From: an uncultured Bacteroidota bacterium
GTDB taxonomy: Bacteria; Bacteroidota; Bacteroidia; Flavobacteriales; Flavobacteriaceae
Reading direction: 5' to 3'
DNA length: 64,000 nt
Assembly: GCA_903838055.1 (NCBI GenBank)
Contig: CAILWV010000021.1
Span: 1-64,000, forward strand
Shown: piece after piece, positions 48,001 to 55,365 of the stretch
Numbering within the stretch: the stretch's first letter is position 1
Layout: every line of letters begins with the position of its first letter
The notes under the pieces: model-generated
Told to the model about the DNA's origin: nothing
The model's database searches: none
Seen by the model: only the letters and a program-made list of their open reading frames with translations
Made by a program: the position numbers and the translations under genes

Positions 48001-48402
48001 TGAATTTGCCTTTTGATCTATAGAAGCTAAAAGTAATTCGGAGGTATTGGTGTCTTGAGAAAGTTGCAAGAAATTAGTCAACTTATCACCTATTTCGCTA
48101 AAATGGTTTCCAATAATTTTTGAAGCATCATTATAATTAATTCCTTTTTGAAGTTTAAATAACTTAAAAATCGGGAATAAAATAAATCGAAGTAAAAGAA
48201 AAAGTTCAACTAAAATAAAAGTCCAAAACAAAATAGTTCTTGCTGTTGGTTTTAACCAAAGAAAATATTCCACAACAAGTGTAAAAAGAAAATATAATAA
48301 ACCTATACCAACAAAGAAAATACTTCCTCTTAGCAATTCATTTGTGTAAAACTTCTTAATAAACTGTTCTAGTTTATGATAAATAACATTCTGATTTTCC
48401 AA
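45007..48402 (-). CDS. DUF4175 family large membrane protein
   Basis: This 1,131-residue protein has N-terminal hydrophobic helices (about residues 20-45, 55-80 and 152-170). An extracytoplasmic region follows (about 190-500), then very long lysine/glutamate/glutamine-rich coiled coils (about 505-830). A low-complexity Gly-Pro-Lys-Asp tract (about 925-1010) leads to a final helical part. This fits the DUF4175 family of Bacteroidetes, whose function is unknown. It stops one base before ybeY starts. A likely own promoter is TACTTTTA at 48430-48437 (minus strand). Confidence 0.87.
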   Translation of the reverse strand: MENQNVIYHKLEQFIKKFYTNELLRGSIFFVGIGLLYFLFTLVVEYFLWLKPTARTILFWTFILVELFLLLRFILFPIFKLFKLQKGINYNDASKIIGNHFSEIGDKLTNFLQLSQDTNTSELLLASIDQKANSLQPIPFGNAVNFGTNKKYLPLALVPILFFLFFYLSGNSGLISQSFNRVVHYKEQFLPPAPFEFQVVNKTLQTEQNQDFLLKVKTVGTIVPENAMIFIGEESYFMESNKAGEFQFVIPKPKENIEFHIEANTIASRDYELNVITVPSIANFEMLLNFPGYLNKKSEVIKGTGNAVLPEGTRVTWRMNTLATQKVEWLNALAKYPFTKQNNQFLLSRNINQNTDYQIVTSNTKIQNYEKLNYQISVVKDQFPTISVGNAPDSLKIEKNYLLGQVSDDYGLSKLQIVYYPKDNIKNAKRAIIAVKRDIYDQFVFAFPSNLPVQEGVSYEYYFEIFDNDALHNYKSTKSSTFSNRIETESEKEDQLLQQQNDNISSLEKSLKTQDKQLNEIEKLQKMGKEKDNLEFKEQQKVNDFLNKQKQQDELMKNFAEKMKENLDKVKTDKKDEVKELLKDRLDKVDKDIEKNKNLLEELQKLNEKLQKEELFDKMDKLKQQSKNQTKSLQQLVELTKKYYVEKKAEQIADKLDKLSEKQDKLSENEKENSTEKQEEINKEFDKIQEELKDLDKDNKELKKPVELPDTAPKEKSIDEDLKKASDELKKDSKAGAKPKQKSASKKMKQMSQDMQSDMEMGEQEQMEEDVAMLRQILDNLLAYSFSQESVMGQFKGLKRGSPSFNKNLKIQQDLKQEFKHVDDSLFALSLRNPKMSEAVTAEIGNVQYNIDKAIESLADADVSKGVSHEQFATSSSNKLADMLASILFNMQMSMQMSGSGKGKGMPSPGKGSGGDSQLPDIIKKQAELGDKMKEGMKPGSKPGNKPGDKPGDKPGDKPSEGKEGGKEGKGKPGKDGKSGSGGSGQGDSDGENGQDGEGDAKAIMEIYKEQQQLREALQNELNKQGIGGQGQNALEQMKQIEKQLLNKGFNNDVLQKILNVKYEMLKLEKALQLQGEEKKRQSETSKKEFTNSSNALPVRLQEYLNSVEILNRQTLPLRSNFNQKVQEYFK
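45526..45597 (-). repeat. Six 12-bp tandem repeats in the DUF4175 gene
   Basis: On the plus strand the unit is AGGTTTGTCACC with small variations, six copies in a row. On the coding strand it gives repeated Gly-Asp/Asn/Ser-Lys-Pro units. Copies 1 and 2 are identical. Such tracts vary in copy number through slippage. Confidence 0.85.
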
Positions 48403-48512
48403 AATTGTTTATACATTGTTTATAACCGATAAAAGTAATAATTTCTGGTTAGAATAAAAGTTAATTCTTTACTAAAGAGTAAATTTGAATGATTAATCTG
48501 TCAATATCTAAC

Positions 48513-48541
48513 TTGTAACATCTAACTTCTGTTTATCTTTG
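48513..48541 (+). promoter_or_regulatory. Promoter of gltX (-33 and -7 boxes)
   Basis: TTG (48513-48515), an 18-base spacer and TATCTTTG (48534-48541), ending 17 bases before the gltX ATG. It is one of the two best Bacteroidetes-type promoters in the window. Confidence 0.8.
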
Positions 48542-48558
48542 CGTCAAATTTTACTAAA

Positions 48559-50061
48559 ATGTCAAAACAAGTTCGTGTGCGATTTGCACCAAGTCCAACA
48601 GGGCCATTACATATTGGCGGTGTAAGAACTGCCTTATTCAATTATTTATTTGCTAAAAAAAACAACGGAGTTTTCTACTTAAGAATTGAGGATACCGATC
48701 AAAATCGTTTTGTTCCTGGAGCCCAAGCCTATATTATGGAAGCTTTAGAATGGTTAGGGATAGCGCCAAGCGAAACCGTTGGAAAGAATGAAAAATATGG
48801 TCCTTACCGACAATCTGAACGTAAAGAAATATATAAACAATATGCTGAACAGTTAATTAATTCAGGTTGGGCATACTATGCTTTTGATACTGCAGAAGCG
48901 TTGGATGCTCATAGAAAACAGCACGAAGCAGAAGGAAAAACTTTCATATACAACTGGCATAATCGCGAAAAATTGGATACTTCATTAGTAATTTCTAAAG
49001 AGGAAACCGATAAACGAATTGCCGCTGGCGAAGATTATGTTATCCGATTTAAAACTCCAGTAAATGAAACTTTACACTTACTTGACATTATTCGTGGAGA
49101 TATAAAATTTGAAACAAATTTATTAGACGATAAAGTTTTATTCAAGTCAGATGGAATGCCAACTTACCATTTAGCAAATATTGTGGATGACCATTTAATG
49201 GAAACCTCCCATGTTATTCGTGGTGAGGAATGGTTACCATCCATGCCGTTACATAGTTTATTATACAAAGCATTTGGATGGGATGCGCCAGAATTTGCTC
49301 ATTTACCATTGATTTTAAAACCTATAGGAAACGGAAAATTATCCAAACGCGATGGTGATAAAATGGGATTTCCTGTTTTTCCTTTAGAGTGGAAAACGGA
49401 AGAAGGTGATTCATCAGGATATAGAGAAAAAGGTTTTTTTCCTGAAGCAGTAGTAAATTTTCTAGCCCTGTTAGGATGGAATGACGGAACAGAACAGGAA
49501 ATTTTTACTTTAGAAGAATTGTGTACGAAATTTGATTTAAATAGAGTTCACAAAGCGGGAGCAAAATTTGACCCAGAAAAAAATAAATGGTTCAACCACC
49601 ATTATTTACAAGAACAAAGCAATGAAAGTTTAGAAAAAGCATTCACGCCATTATTGATCGAGAAAGGTGTAACAACTACTGTTGATGTATTAAAAATTGT
49701 TTCTTTAATTAAAGAACGTGCTAACTTTATTTCTGATTTTTGGGAATTATCTGATTATTTTTTTGTTGCTCCTACTTCTTATGATGAAAAAGCATCGAAA
49801 AATTGGAAAGAAGAAACTCCAAATTTAATGCAGCAGTTAATCTTGGTGTTAGAAAATATTGATGATTTCAATTCTGTAAATATTGAATCGATTGTAAAAG
49901 ATTGGATGACAAAAAACGAAATCGGAATGGGAAAAATTATGCAACCATTTAGATTAAGTTTAGTTGGTGCTTTAAAAGGTCCACACCTATTTGATATTAT
50001 TGAAGTTATTGGAAAACAAGAAACTATAAAGAGGATAGAAAAAGCAATTTCTAGTTTATAG
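48559..50061 (+). CDS. gltX: Glutamate--tRNA ligase
   Basis: GltX charges tRNA-Glu. This 500-residue class I synthetase has the HIGH-type motif PSPTGPLHIGGVRTALFNYL (about residues 11-30), IEDTDQNRFV, the KMSKS-type motif KLSKRDGDKMGF (about 264-275) and a helical anticodon-binding domain. Length is normal. It has its own promoter and is divergent from the DUF4175 gene. Confidence 0.98.
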   Translation: MSKQVRVRFAPSPTGPLHIGGVRTALFNYLFAKKNNGVFYLRIEDTDQNRFVPGAQAYIMEALEWLGIAPSETVGKNEKYGPYRQSERKEIYKQYAEQLINSGWAYYAFDTAEALDAHRKQHEAEGKTFIYNWHNREKLDTSLVISKEETDKRIAAGEDYVIRFKTPVNETLHLLDIIRGDIKFETNLLDDKVLFKSDGMPTYHLANIVDDHLMETSHVIRGEEWLPSMPLHSLLYKAFGWDAPEFAHLPLILKPIGNGKLSKRDGDKMGFPVFPLEWKTEEGDSSGYREKGFFPEAVVNFLALLGWNDGTEQEIFTLEELCTKFDLNRVHKAGAKFDPEKNKWFNHHYLQEQSNESLEKAFTPLLIEKGVTTTVDVLKIVSLIKERANFISDFWELSDYFFVAPTSYDEKASKNWKEETPNLMQQLILVLENIDDFNSVNIESIVKDWMTKNEIGMGKIMQPFRLSLVGALKGPHLFDIIEVIGKQETIKRIEKAISSL

Positions 50062-50139
50062 AAATGAAACATTAATGTTAGTAATGTAACTTTTATTGAT
50101 AACTAACGTATAATTATCATTAATCATTAAATAACTTAT

Positions 50140-51117
50140 ATGGGATCTTTACTTATTTTTTTATTAATCTTCGGATTAATAATATTGTTTTCTTCTTTTT
50201 TTACTGTTAAACAGCAAAGCGCTGTGGTTATTGAACGTTTTGGAAAATTTATAAGCATTAGAAATTCTGGATTGCAATTAAAACTTCCAATAGTTGACAG
50301 AATTGCTGGTCGTGTTAATTTACGAATCCAACAATTGGATGTTATGATTGAAACCAAAACGAAAGACAACGTTTTTATCAAAATGAAAGTTTCGGTTCAG
50401 TTTAAAGTAATTCAGGAACATGTTTATGAAGCTTTCTATAAATTAGAATATCCACACGATCAAATTACTGCTTATGTATTTGATGTGGTTCGTGCTGAAG
50501 TTCCAAAACTAATTTTAGATGATGTTTTTGAAAGAAAAGACGATATTGCAATTGGTGTTAAACGCGAATTGAATGAAGCAATGATGACTTATGGTTATGA
50601 TATTATCAATACTTTGGTTACCGATATTGATCCGGATATTCAGGTTAAAAATGCGATGAATAGAATTAATGCTGCAGATAGAGAAAAAACGGCAGCTATG
50701 TTTGAAAGTGAAGCACAACGAATTAGAATTGTAGCAAAAGCAAAAGCTGAGGCTGAAAGTAAAAAACTTCAAGGTCAGGGTATTGCGGATCAAAGAAGAG
50801 AAATTGCACGAGGATTAGTAGAAAGTGTTGAAGTTTTGAATAATGTTGGTATTAACTCTCAAGAGGCATCGGCCTTAATTGTTATTACACAACACTACGA
50901 CACCCTTCAAGCAATTGGTGCTGATACAAATTCAAATTTAATTTTATTACCTAATTCTCCACAAGCGGCAAGTGATATGTTGAATAGCATGGTTACAAGT
51001 TTCACTGCATCTAATATAATTGGTGAGCAAATGAAAAAACAACCTAAGAGAGTTAAAAAAGCGGATACAACCGCTATCGATTACAATCCGTCAGATACTT
51101 CTAATCCTGTGGAATAA
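50140..51117 (+). CDS. SPFH/band 7 protein (slipin/paraslipin)
   Basis: This 325-residue protein has an N-terminal membrane helix (LLIFLLIFGLIILFSSFF). The SPFH domain follows (about residues 25-200; QQSAVVIERFGKF, VNLRIQQLDVMIETKTKDNVF, DDIAIGVKRELNEAM), then a coiled-coil region (REKTAAMFESEAQRIRIVAKAKAEAESKK). Family members scaffold membrane microdomains. It is a single gene with a strong terminator just downstream. No NfeD-like partner is adjacent. Confidence 0.93.
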   Translation: MGSLLIFLLIFGLIILFSSFFTVKQQSAVVIERFGKFISIRNSGLQLKLPIVDRIAGRVNLRIQQLDVMIETKTKDNVFIKMKVSVQFKVIQEHVYEAFYKLEYPHDQITAYVFDVVRAEVPKLILDDVFERKDDIAIGVKRELNEAMMTYGYDIINTLVTDIDPDIQVKNAMNRINAADREKTAAMFESEAQRIRIVAKAKAEAESKKLQGQGIADQRREIARGLVESVEVLNNVGINSQEASALIVITQHYDTLQAIGADTNSNLILLPNSPQAASDMLNSMVTSFTASNIIGEQMKKQPKRVKKADTTAIDYNPSDTSNPVE

Positions 51118-51133
51118 TAAAAAAAATTTATAC

Positions 51134-51162
51134 AAAAAAGAGGCTTAATCGCCTCTTTTTTT
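51134..51162. terminator. Bidirectional terminator after the slipin gene
   Basis: A perfect 11-bp stem, AAAAAAGAGGC (51134-51144) and GCCTCTTTTTT (51151-51161), has a TTAATC loop and A/T tracts on both sides. It overlaps the last codons and stop of the opposite-strand DUF6327 gene. Confidence 0.9.
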
Positions 51163-51399
51163 ATTTATATACCAATTGATTAAATACGGAATTGCAATCT
51201 TAAATAGTGTGCCATAAGTGCCCGAAAACACTTTGTCATATAAGTTTCCTAAAAAGGAAACTGATGTAGATGGTAAAATACTTTCTTTAGTTTTTTCAAT
51301 ACTTAAATGAGCTTTCCTGTAATAAATCTCCCTTTCTAATTTAAGGATTTCTAAATCTTCTTCGATTTGTTTATAAGATGAATATTTTTTAAGTGCCAT
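51145..51399 (-). CDS. DUF6327-like small protein
   Basis: This 84-residue basic protein has an N-terminal helix with charged heptads (YKQIEEDLEILKLEREIYYRK) and a C-terminal hydrophobic or amphipathic part (FKIAIPYLINWYINKK). It resembles the small DUF6327-type proteins that follow YtxH and holin-like genes in Flavobacteria. The role is unknown. The stop codon lies in the loop of the slipin terminator. It is two bases after the holin-like gene. Confidence 0.75.
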   Translation of the reverse strand: MALKKYSSYKQIEEDLEILKLEREIYYRKAHLSIEKTKESILPSTSVSFLGNLYDKVFSGTYGTLFKIAIPYLINWYINKKRGD

Positions 51400-51401
51400 A
51401 A

Positions 51402-51752
51402 TTAATCGTTAAAAAAGATTTCTGAAAATTTCTCAAGAATTGGTCCTTCAACTATTTTATCTTTTATGAGAAATATTAAAAATGCTAACAAAGAATAAAT
51501 TCCGGCAATTGCTAAAAAACCTAATGCGTAATTATGAAAAAATTGACCTAAAGCTAAAGCTCCAGCAATTGAAACAAAAAGCAATACTAACAATAAACAT
51601 ATTGAAATTAATAGAAATTTAATAAATAAAGTAGTAGATTTCATTGCCACCTTAAAACCCCAAAGTTTATAATAGGCGAGACTACTTTCTAAATATGCTT
51701 TAGAATTTTCTTGAATATCTTTAGCGTTTTCTTTTAGTTCTTCAAAGGCCAT
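51402..51752 (-). CDS. Holin-X/DUF-type two-helix membrane protein
   Basis: This 116-residue protein has two strong membrane segments (about residues 40-62 and 70-95) after an amphipathic N-terminus (ENAKDIQENSKAYLESSLAYYKLWGFK), typical of the so-called phage holin (holin-X-like) family found with YtxH genes. It is not evidence of a phage. It overlaps the YtxH gene by one base. Confidence 0.82.
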   Translation of the reverse strand: MAFEELKENAKDIQENSKAYLESSLAYYKLWGFKVAMKSTTLFIKFLLISICLLLVLLFVSIAGALALGQFFHNYALGFLAIAGIYSLLAFLIFLIKDKIVEGPILEKFSEIFFND

Positions 51753-52081
51753 TATTTCTGTAATTTGGCGTTTTCTCTTTTAAGCTCTGCTAGTTTTTCT
51801 TCTAAAAAAGAAATAGCTTCTTCTGCTTTATAACTAGAGTTAGAAAGTAAACTTTCAACTGTTTCTTTCAAGTCTTCTTTGGTTCTTGAAAATTTTTCTT
51901 TAGTTTCATCCTCAATAGAATCCCACTTATTTTGTGCTTGATTTTTAATATCGTCTAAACCATCTTTAATTTTTTCTCTGGTTTTAGATCCTTTATCGGG
52001 TGCAAATAAAATACCCAACCCCGCTCCTATTGCAGCTCCTGCTAAAAGTGCAATTATACTGCTATTTGTTTTACTTGACAT
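51752..52081 (-). CDS. YtxH domain protein
   Basis: This 109-residue protein starts MSSKTNSSIIALLAGAAIGAGLGILFAPDKGSKTR, the YtxH-type glycine-rich membrane helix with the FAPDKG motif, followed by a coiled coil. YtxH proteins are small envelope proteins often linked to general stress. The frame is open to 52219, but the extra 46 residues contain the -7 box and are not family-like, so ATG 52081 is chosen. It is first in a YtxH-holin-DUF6327 operon. Confidence 0.88.
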   Translation of the reverse strand: MSSKTNSSIIALLAGAAIGAGLGILFAPDKGSKTREKIKDGLDDIKNQAQNKWDSIEDETKEKFSRTKEDLKETVESLLSNSSYKAEEAISFLEEKLAELKRENAKLQK

Positions 52082-52110
52082 ATTATTTGTATTTATTGAT
52101 AATAAAATTA

Positions 52111-52118
52111 CAAAAATA
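52111..52118 (-). promoter_or_regulatory. Candidate -7 box of the YtxH operon
   Basis: The minus strand reads TATTTTTG (TAnnTTTG), 29 bases before the YtxH start. Confidence 0.5.
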
Positions 52119-52310
52119 AATAACACCAAGGCAATAATTATTTCATTAAATATAAAACTTAATTTAAAGCTTATTAAACAATCAAAATAAATAAAATATA
52201 ATTTAACTCGTAAAAACAATAAAATTTCGGTAAAACAAACCTATGACTGTCGGTTTTGATTGGAAAATTCTATTTAAAATAAATTCTAATAAGTTTTTCT
52301 AATAATAAGA

Positions 52311-52335
52311 AAAACCCACCGTGAAGTGAGTTTTT
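52311..52335 (-). terminator. Terminator after glnS
   Basis: AAAACCCAC (52311-52319) and GTGAGTTTT (52326-52334) form a 9-bp stem with one mismatch that becomes a G-U pair on the minus strand. The minus strand continues with TTTTTCTTATT. Confidence 0.72.
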
Positions 52336-52361
52336 TATTAATAAAATCTATTTATATAAAA

Positions 52362-54458
52362 TTAAATGTTTTTCAATAATTCTAAAACTTTCTCGTTTTT
52401 TTCAGAATTATTTAATTCATTTAATTGAGTTTGAAAATTATTTATATTCTCCGAATCTTCTTTTAAATTTTCTAAAACTAAAATTCTAACAGCTACTAAT
52501 TGACTTTTTAAAGACATAGTATATAGTTTTGTTAAAATTTCCAATTCAATATCTTTAAAAGTAACTTTATTAGAATATTTCAAAATTAAATTAGCAAACA
52601 ATAACGCATTATTATCGTTCTTTATATTCTTAACAATAGTATTAATAATCAAACTATAATTATCTATACCTTTTATATTATCTACAATTGGTTTTAGAAT
52701 AATATCAGCGGCATTAGTGTCTTTTTCTTTTACATATTTATTGATTTCCTTTAAGGTATTCATCAATAAATTTTCTTCTTTTTTACCTTTTTCTTCCCAA
52801 GCATCTTTTAGTCCAACGGTTTTATTAAAAACTAATTTAGAAGTTGTTGAATCTTTATCTACATTAAAATAACCTAACCGTTGGAATTGGAACTTATCGT
52901 TAGCTTTTACATTTGCAAGGCTTGGTTCTACAAAACCTTTTACCACTTCTAAAGAAGTTTTATTCATAAAATCTAAGAAGTTTTTCTCCTTATGTGAATC
53001 TGGAGCTTCATCAATAAACAATCTATCATAAAGTCTAACTTCAGCCTCAATTGCATGAGAAATAGAAACCCAATGCAAGGTTCCTGCAACTTTTCTCTGA
53101 CTTGCTTCAATTCCACTTCCTGAGCGGGAATCTTCATCATAAGTTACATGAATTTCAGTAATAAGGCCGTTGACATCTTTAGTAACCGACTCACCTTTAA
53201 TTATATATCCATTTTTAAGACGAACTTCATTTCCTATACTTAATCTAAAAAATTTAGCGGGAGCTACTTCTAAGAAATCTTCTCTTTCAATATATAATTC
53301 ACGAGAAAAAGGTACTTTTCTATAACCAGCATCAGCATCTTCTTGATTATTTTCAGCTTCTAACCATTCTTCTTTTCCTACAGGATAATTAGTAATAACC
53401 AACTTCACAGGATCTAAAACAGCCATAACACGTGGAGCGGTTTTGTTTAAATCTTCTCGTAAACAAAACTCTAAAAGCGAAACATCAATAACATTTTCGC
53501 GCTTAGCAACTCCTATAGTTTCACAAAAATTACGAATTGATTTAGCAGTATAACCGCGACGACGCAAACCAGAAATAGTTGGCATTCTAGGGTCATCCCA
53601 ACCATTAACAATGTTTTCTTGAACTAATTGTAATAATTTTCGTTTGCTCATTACGGTGTAATTCAAATTCAAACGAGCAAATTCATATTGATTAGGACGT
53701 ACTTTGGAAACATCATATATTTGATCTAAAAACCAATTATACAATTCACGATGCATTACAAATTCTAAGGTACAAATTGAATGTGAAATTTGTTCCATAT
53801 AATCACTTTCACCATGAGCATAATCATACATTGGATAGATTTTCCAATCGTTTCCTGTTCTATGATGGTGACGATGTAAAACTCTGTACATCAAAGGATC
53901 TCTCATCAACATATTCTTAGAAGTCATATCAATTTTAGCCCTTAAAACGTGACTTCCTTCAGGAAAATCGCCATTTTTCATTGCTTCAAATAAAGTAAGA
54001 TTTTCTTCAATAGATCGATTTCTAAAAGGACCATCTACACCCGGATGGGTAGGTGTTCCTTTTTGAATAGCCATATCTTCAGACGATTGACTATCTACAT
54101 AGGCTTTGCCGTTTTTAATCAGTAACACAGCCCAATCATACAACTGTTGGAAGTAATCAGAAGCATAACGTTCTTCAGCCCAATTAAAGCCTAACCAAAG
54201 TAAATCTTCTTTAATGGCATCAACATATTCTTGCTCTTCTTTTGCTGGATTAGTGTCGTCAAAACGTAAATTTACAGGTGCATTATAACGTAATCCTAAT
54301 CCAAAATTTAAACAAATTGATTTAGCATGACCAATATGTAAATATCCATTTGGCTCAGGTGGAAAACGGAAGCGCAATTTATCTTGAGGAAAACCACTAG
54401 CTAGCGAGTCTTCTATAATTTGTTCTATAAAATGAAGTGATTTTTCTTCGGTTGACAT
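52362..54458 (-). CDS. glnS: Glutamine--tRNA ligase with C-terminal extension
   Basis: GlnS charges tRNA-Gln. This 698-residue class I synthetase has the HIGH motif PPEPNGYLHIGHAKSICLNFG (about residues 31-51), the glutamine-recognition region, and the KMSKS-type VMSKRKL (about 270-276). The anticodon-binding beta domains run to about residue 555. About 140 further residues (lysine/asparagine-rich helices, KKEENLLMNTLKEINKYVKEK...) lie beyond the usual GlnRS end. Related Bacteroidetes GlnRS are annotated with an extra YqeY-like domain; I cannot confirm that identity here. Confidence 0.96.
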   Translation of the reverse strand: MSTEEKSLHFIEQIIEDSLASGFPQDKLRFRFPPEPNGYLHIGHAKSICLNFGLGLRYNAPVNLRFDDTNPAKEEQEYVDAIKEDLLWLGFNWAEERYASDYFQQLYDWAVLLIKNGKAYVDSQSSEDMAIQKGTPTHPGVDGPFRNRSIEENLTLFEAMKNGDFPEGSHVLRAKIDMTSKNMLMRDPLMYRVLHRHHHRTGNDWKIYPMYDYAHGESDYMEQISHSICTLEFVMHRELYNWFLDQIYDVSKVRPNQYEFARLNLNYTVMSKRKLLQLVQENIVNGWDDPRMPTISGLRRRGYTAKSIRNFCETIGVAKRENVIDVSLLEFCLREDLNKTAPRVMAVLDPVKLVITNYPVGKEEWLEAENNQEDADAGYRKVPFSRELYIEREDFLEVAPAKFFRLSIGNEVRLKNGYIIKGESVTKDVNGLITEIHVTYDEDSRSGSGIEASQRKVAGTLHWVSISHAIEAEVRLYDRLFIDEAPDSHKEKNFLDFMNKTSLEVVKGFVEPSLANVKANDKFQFQRLGYFNVDKDSTTSKLVFNKTVGLKDAWEEKGKKEENLLMNTLKEINKYVKEKDTNAADIILKPIVDNIKGIDNYSLIINTIVKNIKNDNNALLFANLILKYSNKVTFKDIELEILTKLYTMSLKSQLVAVRILVLENLKEDSENINNFQTQLNELNNSEKNEKVLELLKNI

Positions 54459-54477
54459 AATTATTTTGTAATTTTAG

Positions 54478-54485
54478 CAAAGATA
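54478..54485 (-). promoter_or_regulatory. Candidate -7 box for glnS
   Basis: The minus strand reads TATCTTTG (TAnnTTTG), 19 bases before the glnS start. Confidence 0.6.
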
Positions 54486-54583
54486 AAAATTTAGACGATA
54501 GATAACAGACGAATAGATAATAGATGTGTAATTTTTTATTTTTTTACGGAATACTAATATCAGAATAATGAATACTTAAATAT

Positions 54584-54943
54584 ATGGGAACAATTAAATT
54601 ACAAAACATAAGAACTTTTTCTTTTCATGGTTGTTTGGAAGAAGAAGGAAAAATTGGTTCTGATTATCGAGTTGATCTAGAAATAAAAACTGATTTACGA
54701 AAATCTGCACAAACTGATAATATTAAAGATACGGTTGATTATGTGTTATTAAATCAAATTGTGGTGCAAGAAATGGATATACGATCTTTATTATTGGAAC
54801 ATGTTGCTAACAGAATAATTGTAAGAATATTTAAAGAAATTCCATCTGTTTCTAGAATAATATTATCCGTTTCCAAACTAAATCCACCTATTGGTGGTGA
54901 TGTTGAAGCTGTTACAATTGAAATGGAAGAGTATAGAACTTAA
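54584..54943 (+). CDS. folB: Dihydroneopterin aldolase
   Basis: FolB converts dihydroneopterin in folate synthesis. This 119-residue protein shows the family pattern IRTFSFHGCLEEEGKIGSDYRVDLEI, a VDYVLLNQIV substrate region, LLEHVANRI and the C-terminal SVSKLNPPIGGDVEAVTIEM. Length is normal. It is a single gene between glnS and tRNA-Cys. Confidence 0.95.
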   Translation: MGTIKLQNIRTFSFHGCLEEEGKIGSDYRVDLEIKTDLRKSAQTDNIKDTVDYVLLNQIVVQEMDIRSLLLEHVANRIIVRIFKEIPSVSRIILSVSKLNPPIGGDVEAVTIEMEEYRT

Positions 54944-55011
54944 TAATTAAAATCTTATAAAAATCTAAATTCCAACTTTAAAAGGTATATTTTCCTAATT
55001 GGAATTTGGAA

Positions 55012-55042
55012 TTTGCATTTTGGGATTTTTATATTATATTTG
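55012..55042 (+). promoter_or_regulatory. Promoter of tRNA-Cys (-33 and -7 boxes)
   Basis: TTTG (55012-55015), a 19-base spacer and TATATTTG (55035-55042), 17 bases before the tRNA 5' end. Both boxes match the Bacteroidetes consensus. Confidence 0.82.
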
Positions 55043-55059
55043 CAATCCAATAAATAATC

Positions 55060-55130
55060 GGCGTCGTGGCCGAGCGGCTAGGCTGGGCTCTGCAAAAGCT
55101 CCTACTCCGGTTCGAATCCGGACGATGCCT
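55060..55130 (+). tRNA. tRNA-Cys (GCA)
   Basis: A 71-base cloverleaf. The acceptor stem GGCGTCG/CGATGCC has a T discriminator base. The D-arm is GCC-GAGCGGCTA-GGC, and the anticodon stem GGGCT/AGCTC has loop CTGCAAA (anticodon GCA). The T-arm is TCCGG-TTCGAAT-CCGGA. The U discriminator supports the Cys identity. The CCA end is not encoded. Confidence 0.96.
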
Positions 55131-55132
55131 CT

Positions 55133-55164
55133 AAAAGAGTTACAGAAATGTAGCTCTTTTTTTT
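55133..55164 (+). terminator. tRNA-Cys terminator, copy 1
   Basis: AAAAGAGTTACA (55133-55144), GAAA loop, TGTAGCTCTTTT (55149-55160) and a T-run. It directly follows the tRNA. Confidence 0.85.
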
Positions 55165-55223
55165 ATTTCAAATTTTTAGAAAAAATTAATTAAAGTTATG
55201 TTCAAATCCGGACGATGCCTCTG

Positions 55224-55254
55224 AAAAGAGTTACAGAAATGTAGCTCTTTTTTT
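55224..55254 (+). terminator. Terminator copy 2
   Basis: The same hairpin as copy 1, with stem arms 55224-55235 and 55240-55251, and a T-run after it. Confidence 0.75.
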
Positions 55255-55313
55255 GATTTCAAATTTTTAGAAAAAATTAATTAAAGTTATGTTCGAATCC
55301 GGACGATGCCTCT

Positions 55314-55344
55314 AAAAGAGTTACAGAAATGTAGCTCTTTTTTT
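55314..55344 (+). terminator. Terminator copy 3
   Basis: The same hairpin as copy 1, with stem arms 55314-55325 and 55330-55341, and a T-run after it. Confidence 0.75.
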
Positions 55345-55365
55345 GTTTTAATTTTTTTCTAAAAT

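Larger units (their letters stand above)
55110..55345 (+). repeat. Triplicated tRNA-Cys 3' end plus terminator
   Basis: Three tandem copies of a 90/91-bp unit start at 55110, 55200 and 55291 (the last is truncated to about 55 bp). Each begins GTTCRAATCCGGACGATGCC, the T-loop-to-acceptor part of the tRNA, and continues into a hairpin and an AT-rich spacer. Only copy 1 belongs to an intact tRNA. Copy 2 differs by TTCAAAT in the T-loop and one extra G. Confidence 0.95.

Noticed and set aside
51402..51752. Prophage holin
   Set aside because: Holin-like name only; it lies in a YtxH operon with no other phage genes, a common chromosomal arrangement in Flavobacteria.
52082..52219. Extended N-terminus of the YtxH protein
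   Set aside because: The extension includes the -7 promoter box and does not match the family; ATG 52081 is the natural start.
55200..55345. Second and third tRNA-Cys genes
   Set aside because: Only the T-loop and acceptor 3' half are repeated; D-arm and anticodon arm are missing, so these are not tRNA genes.
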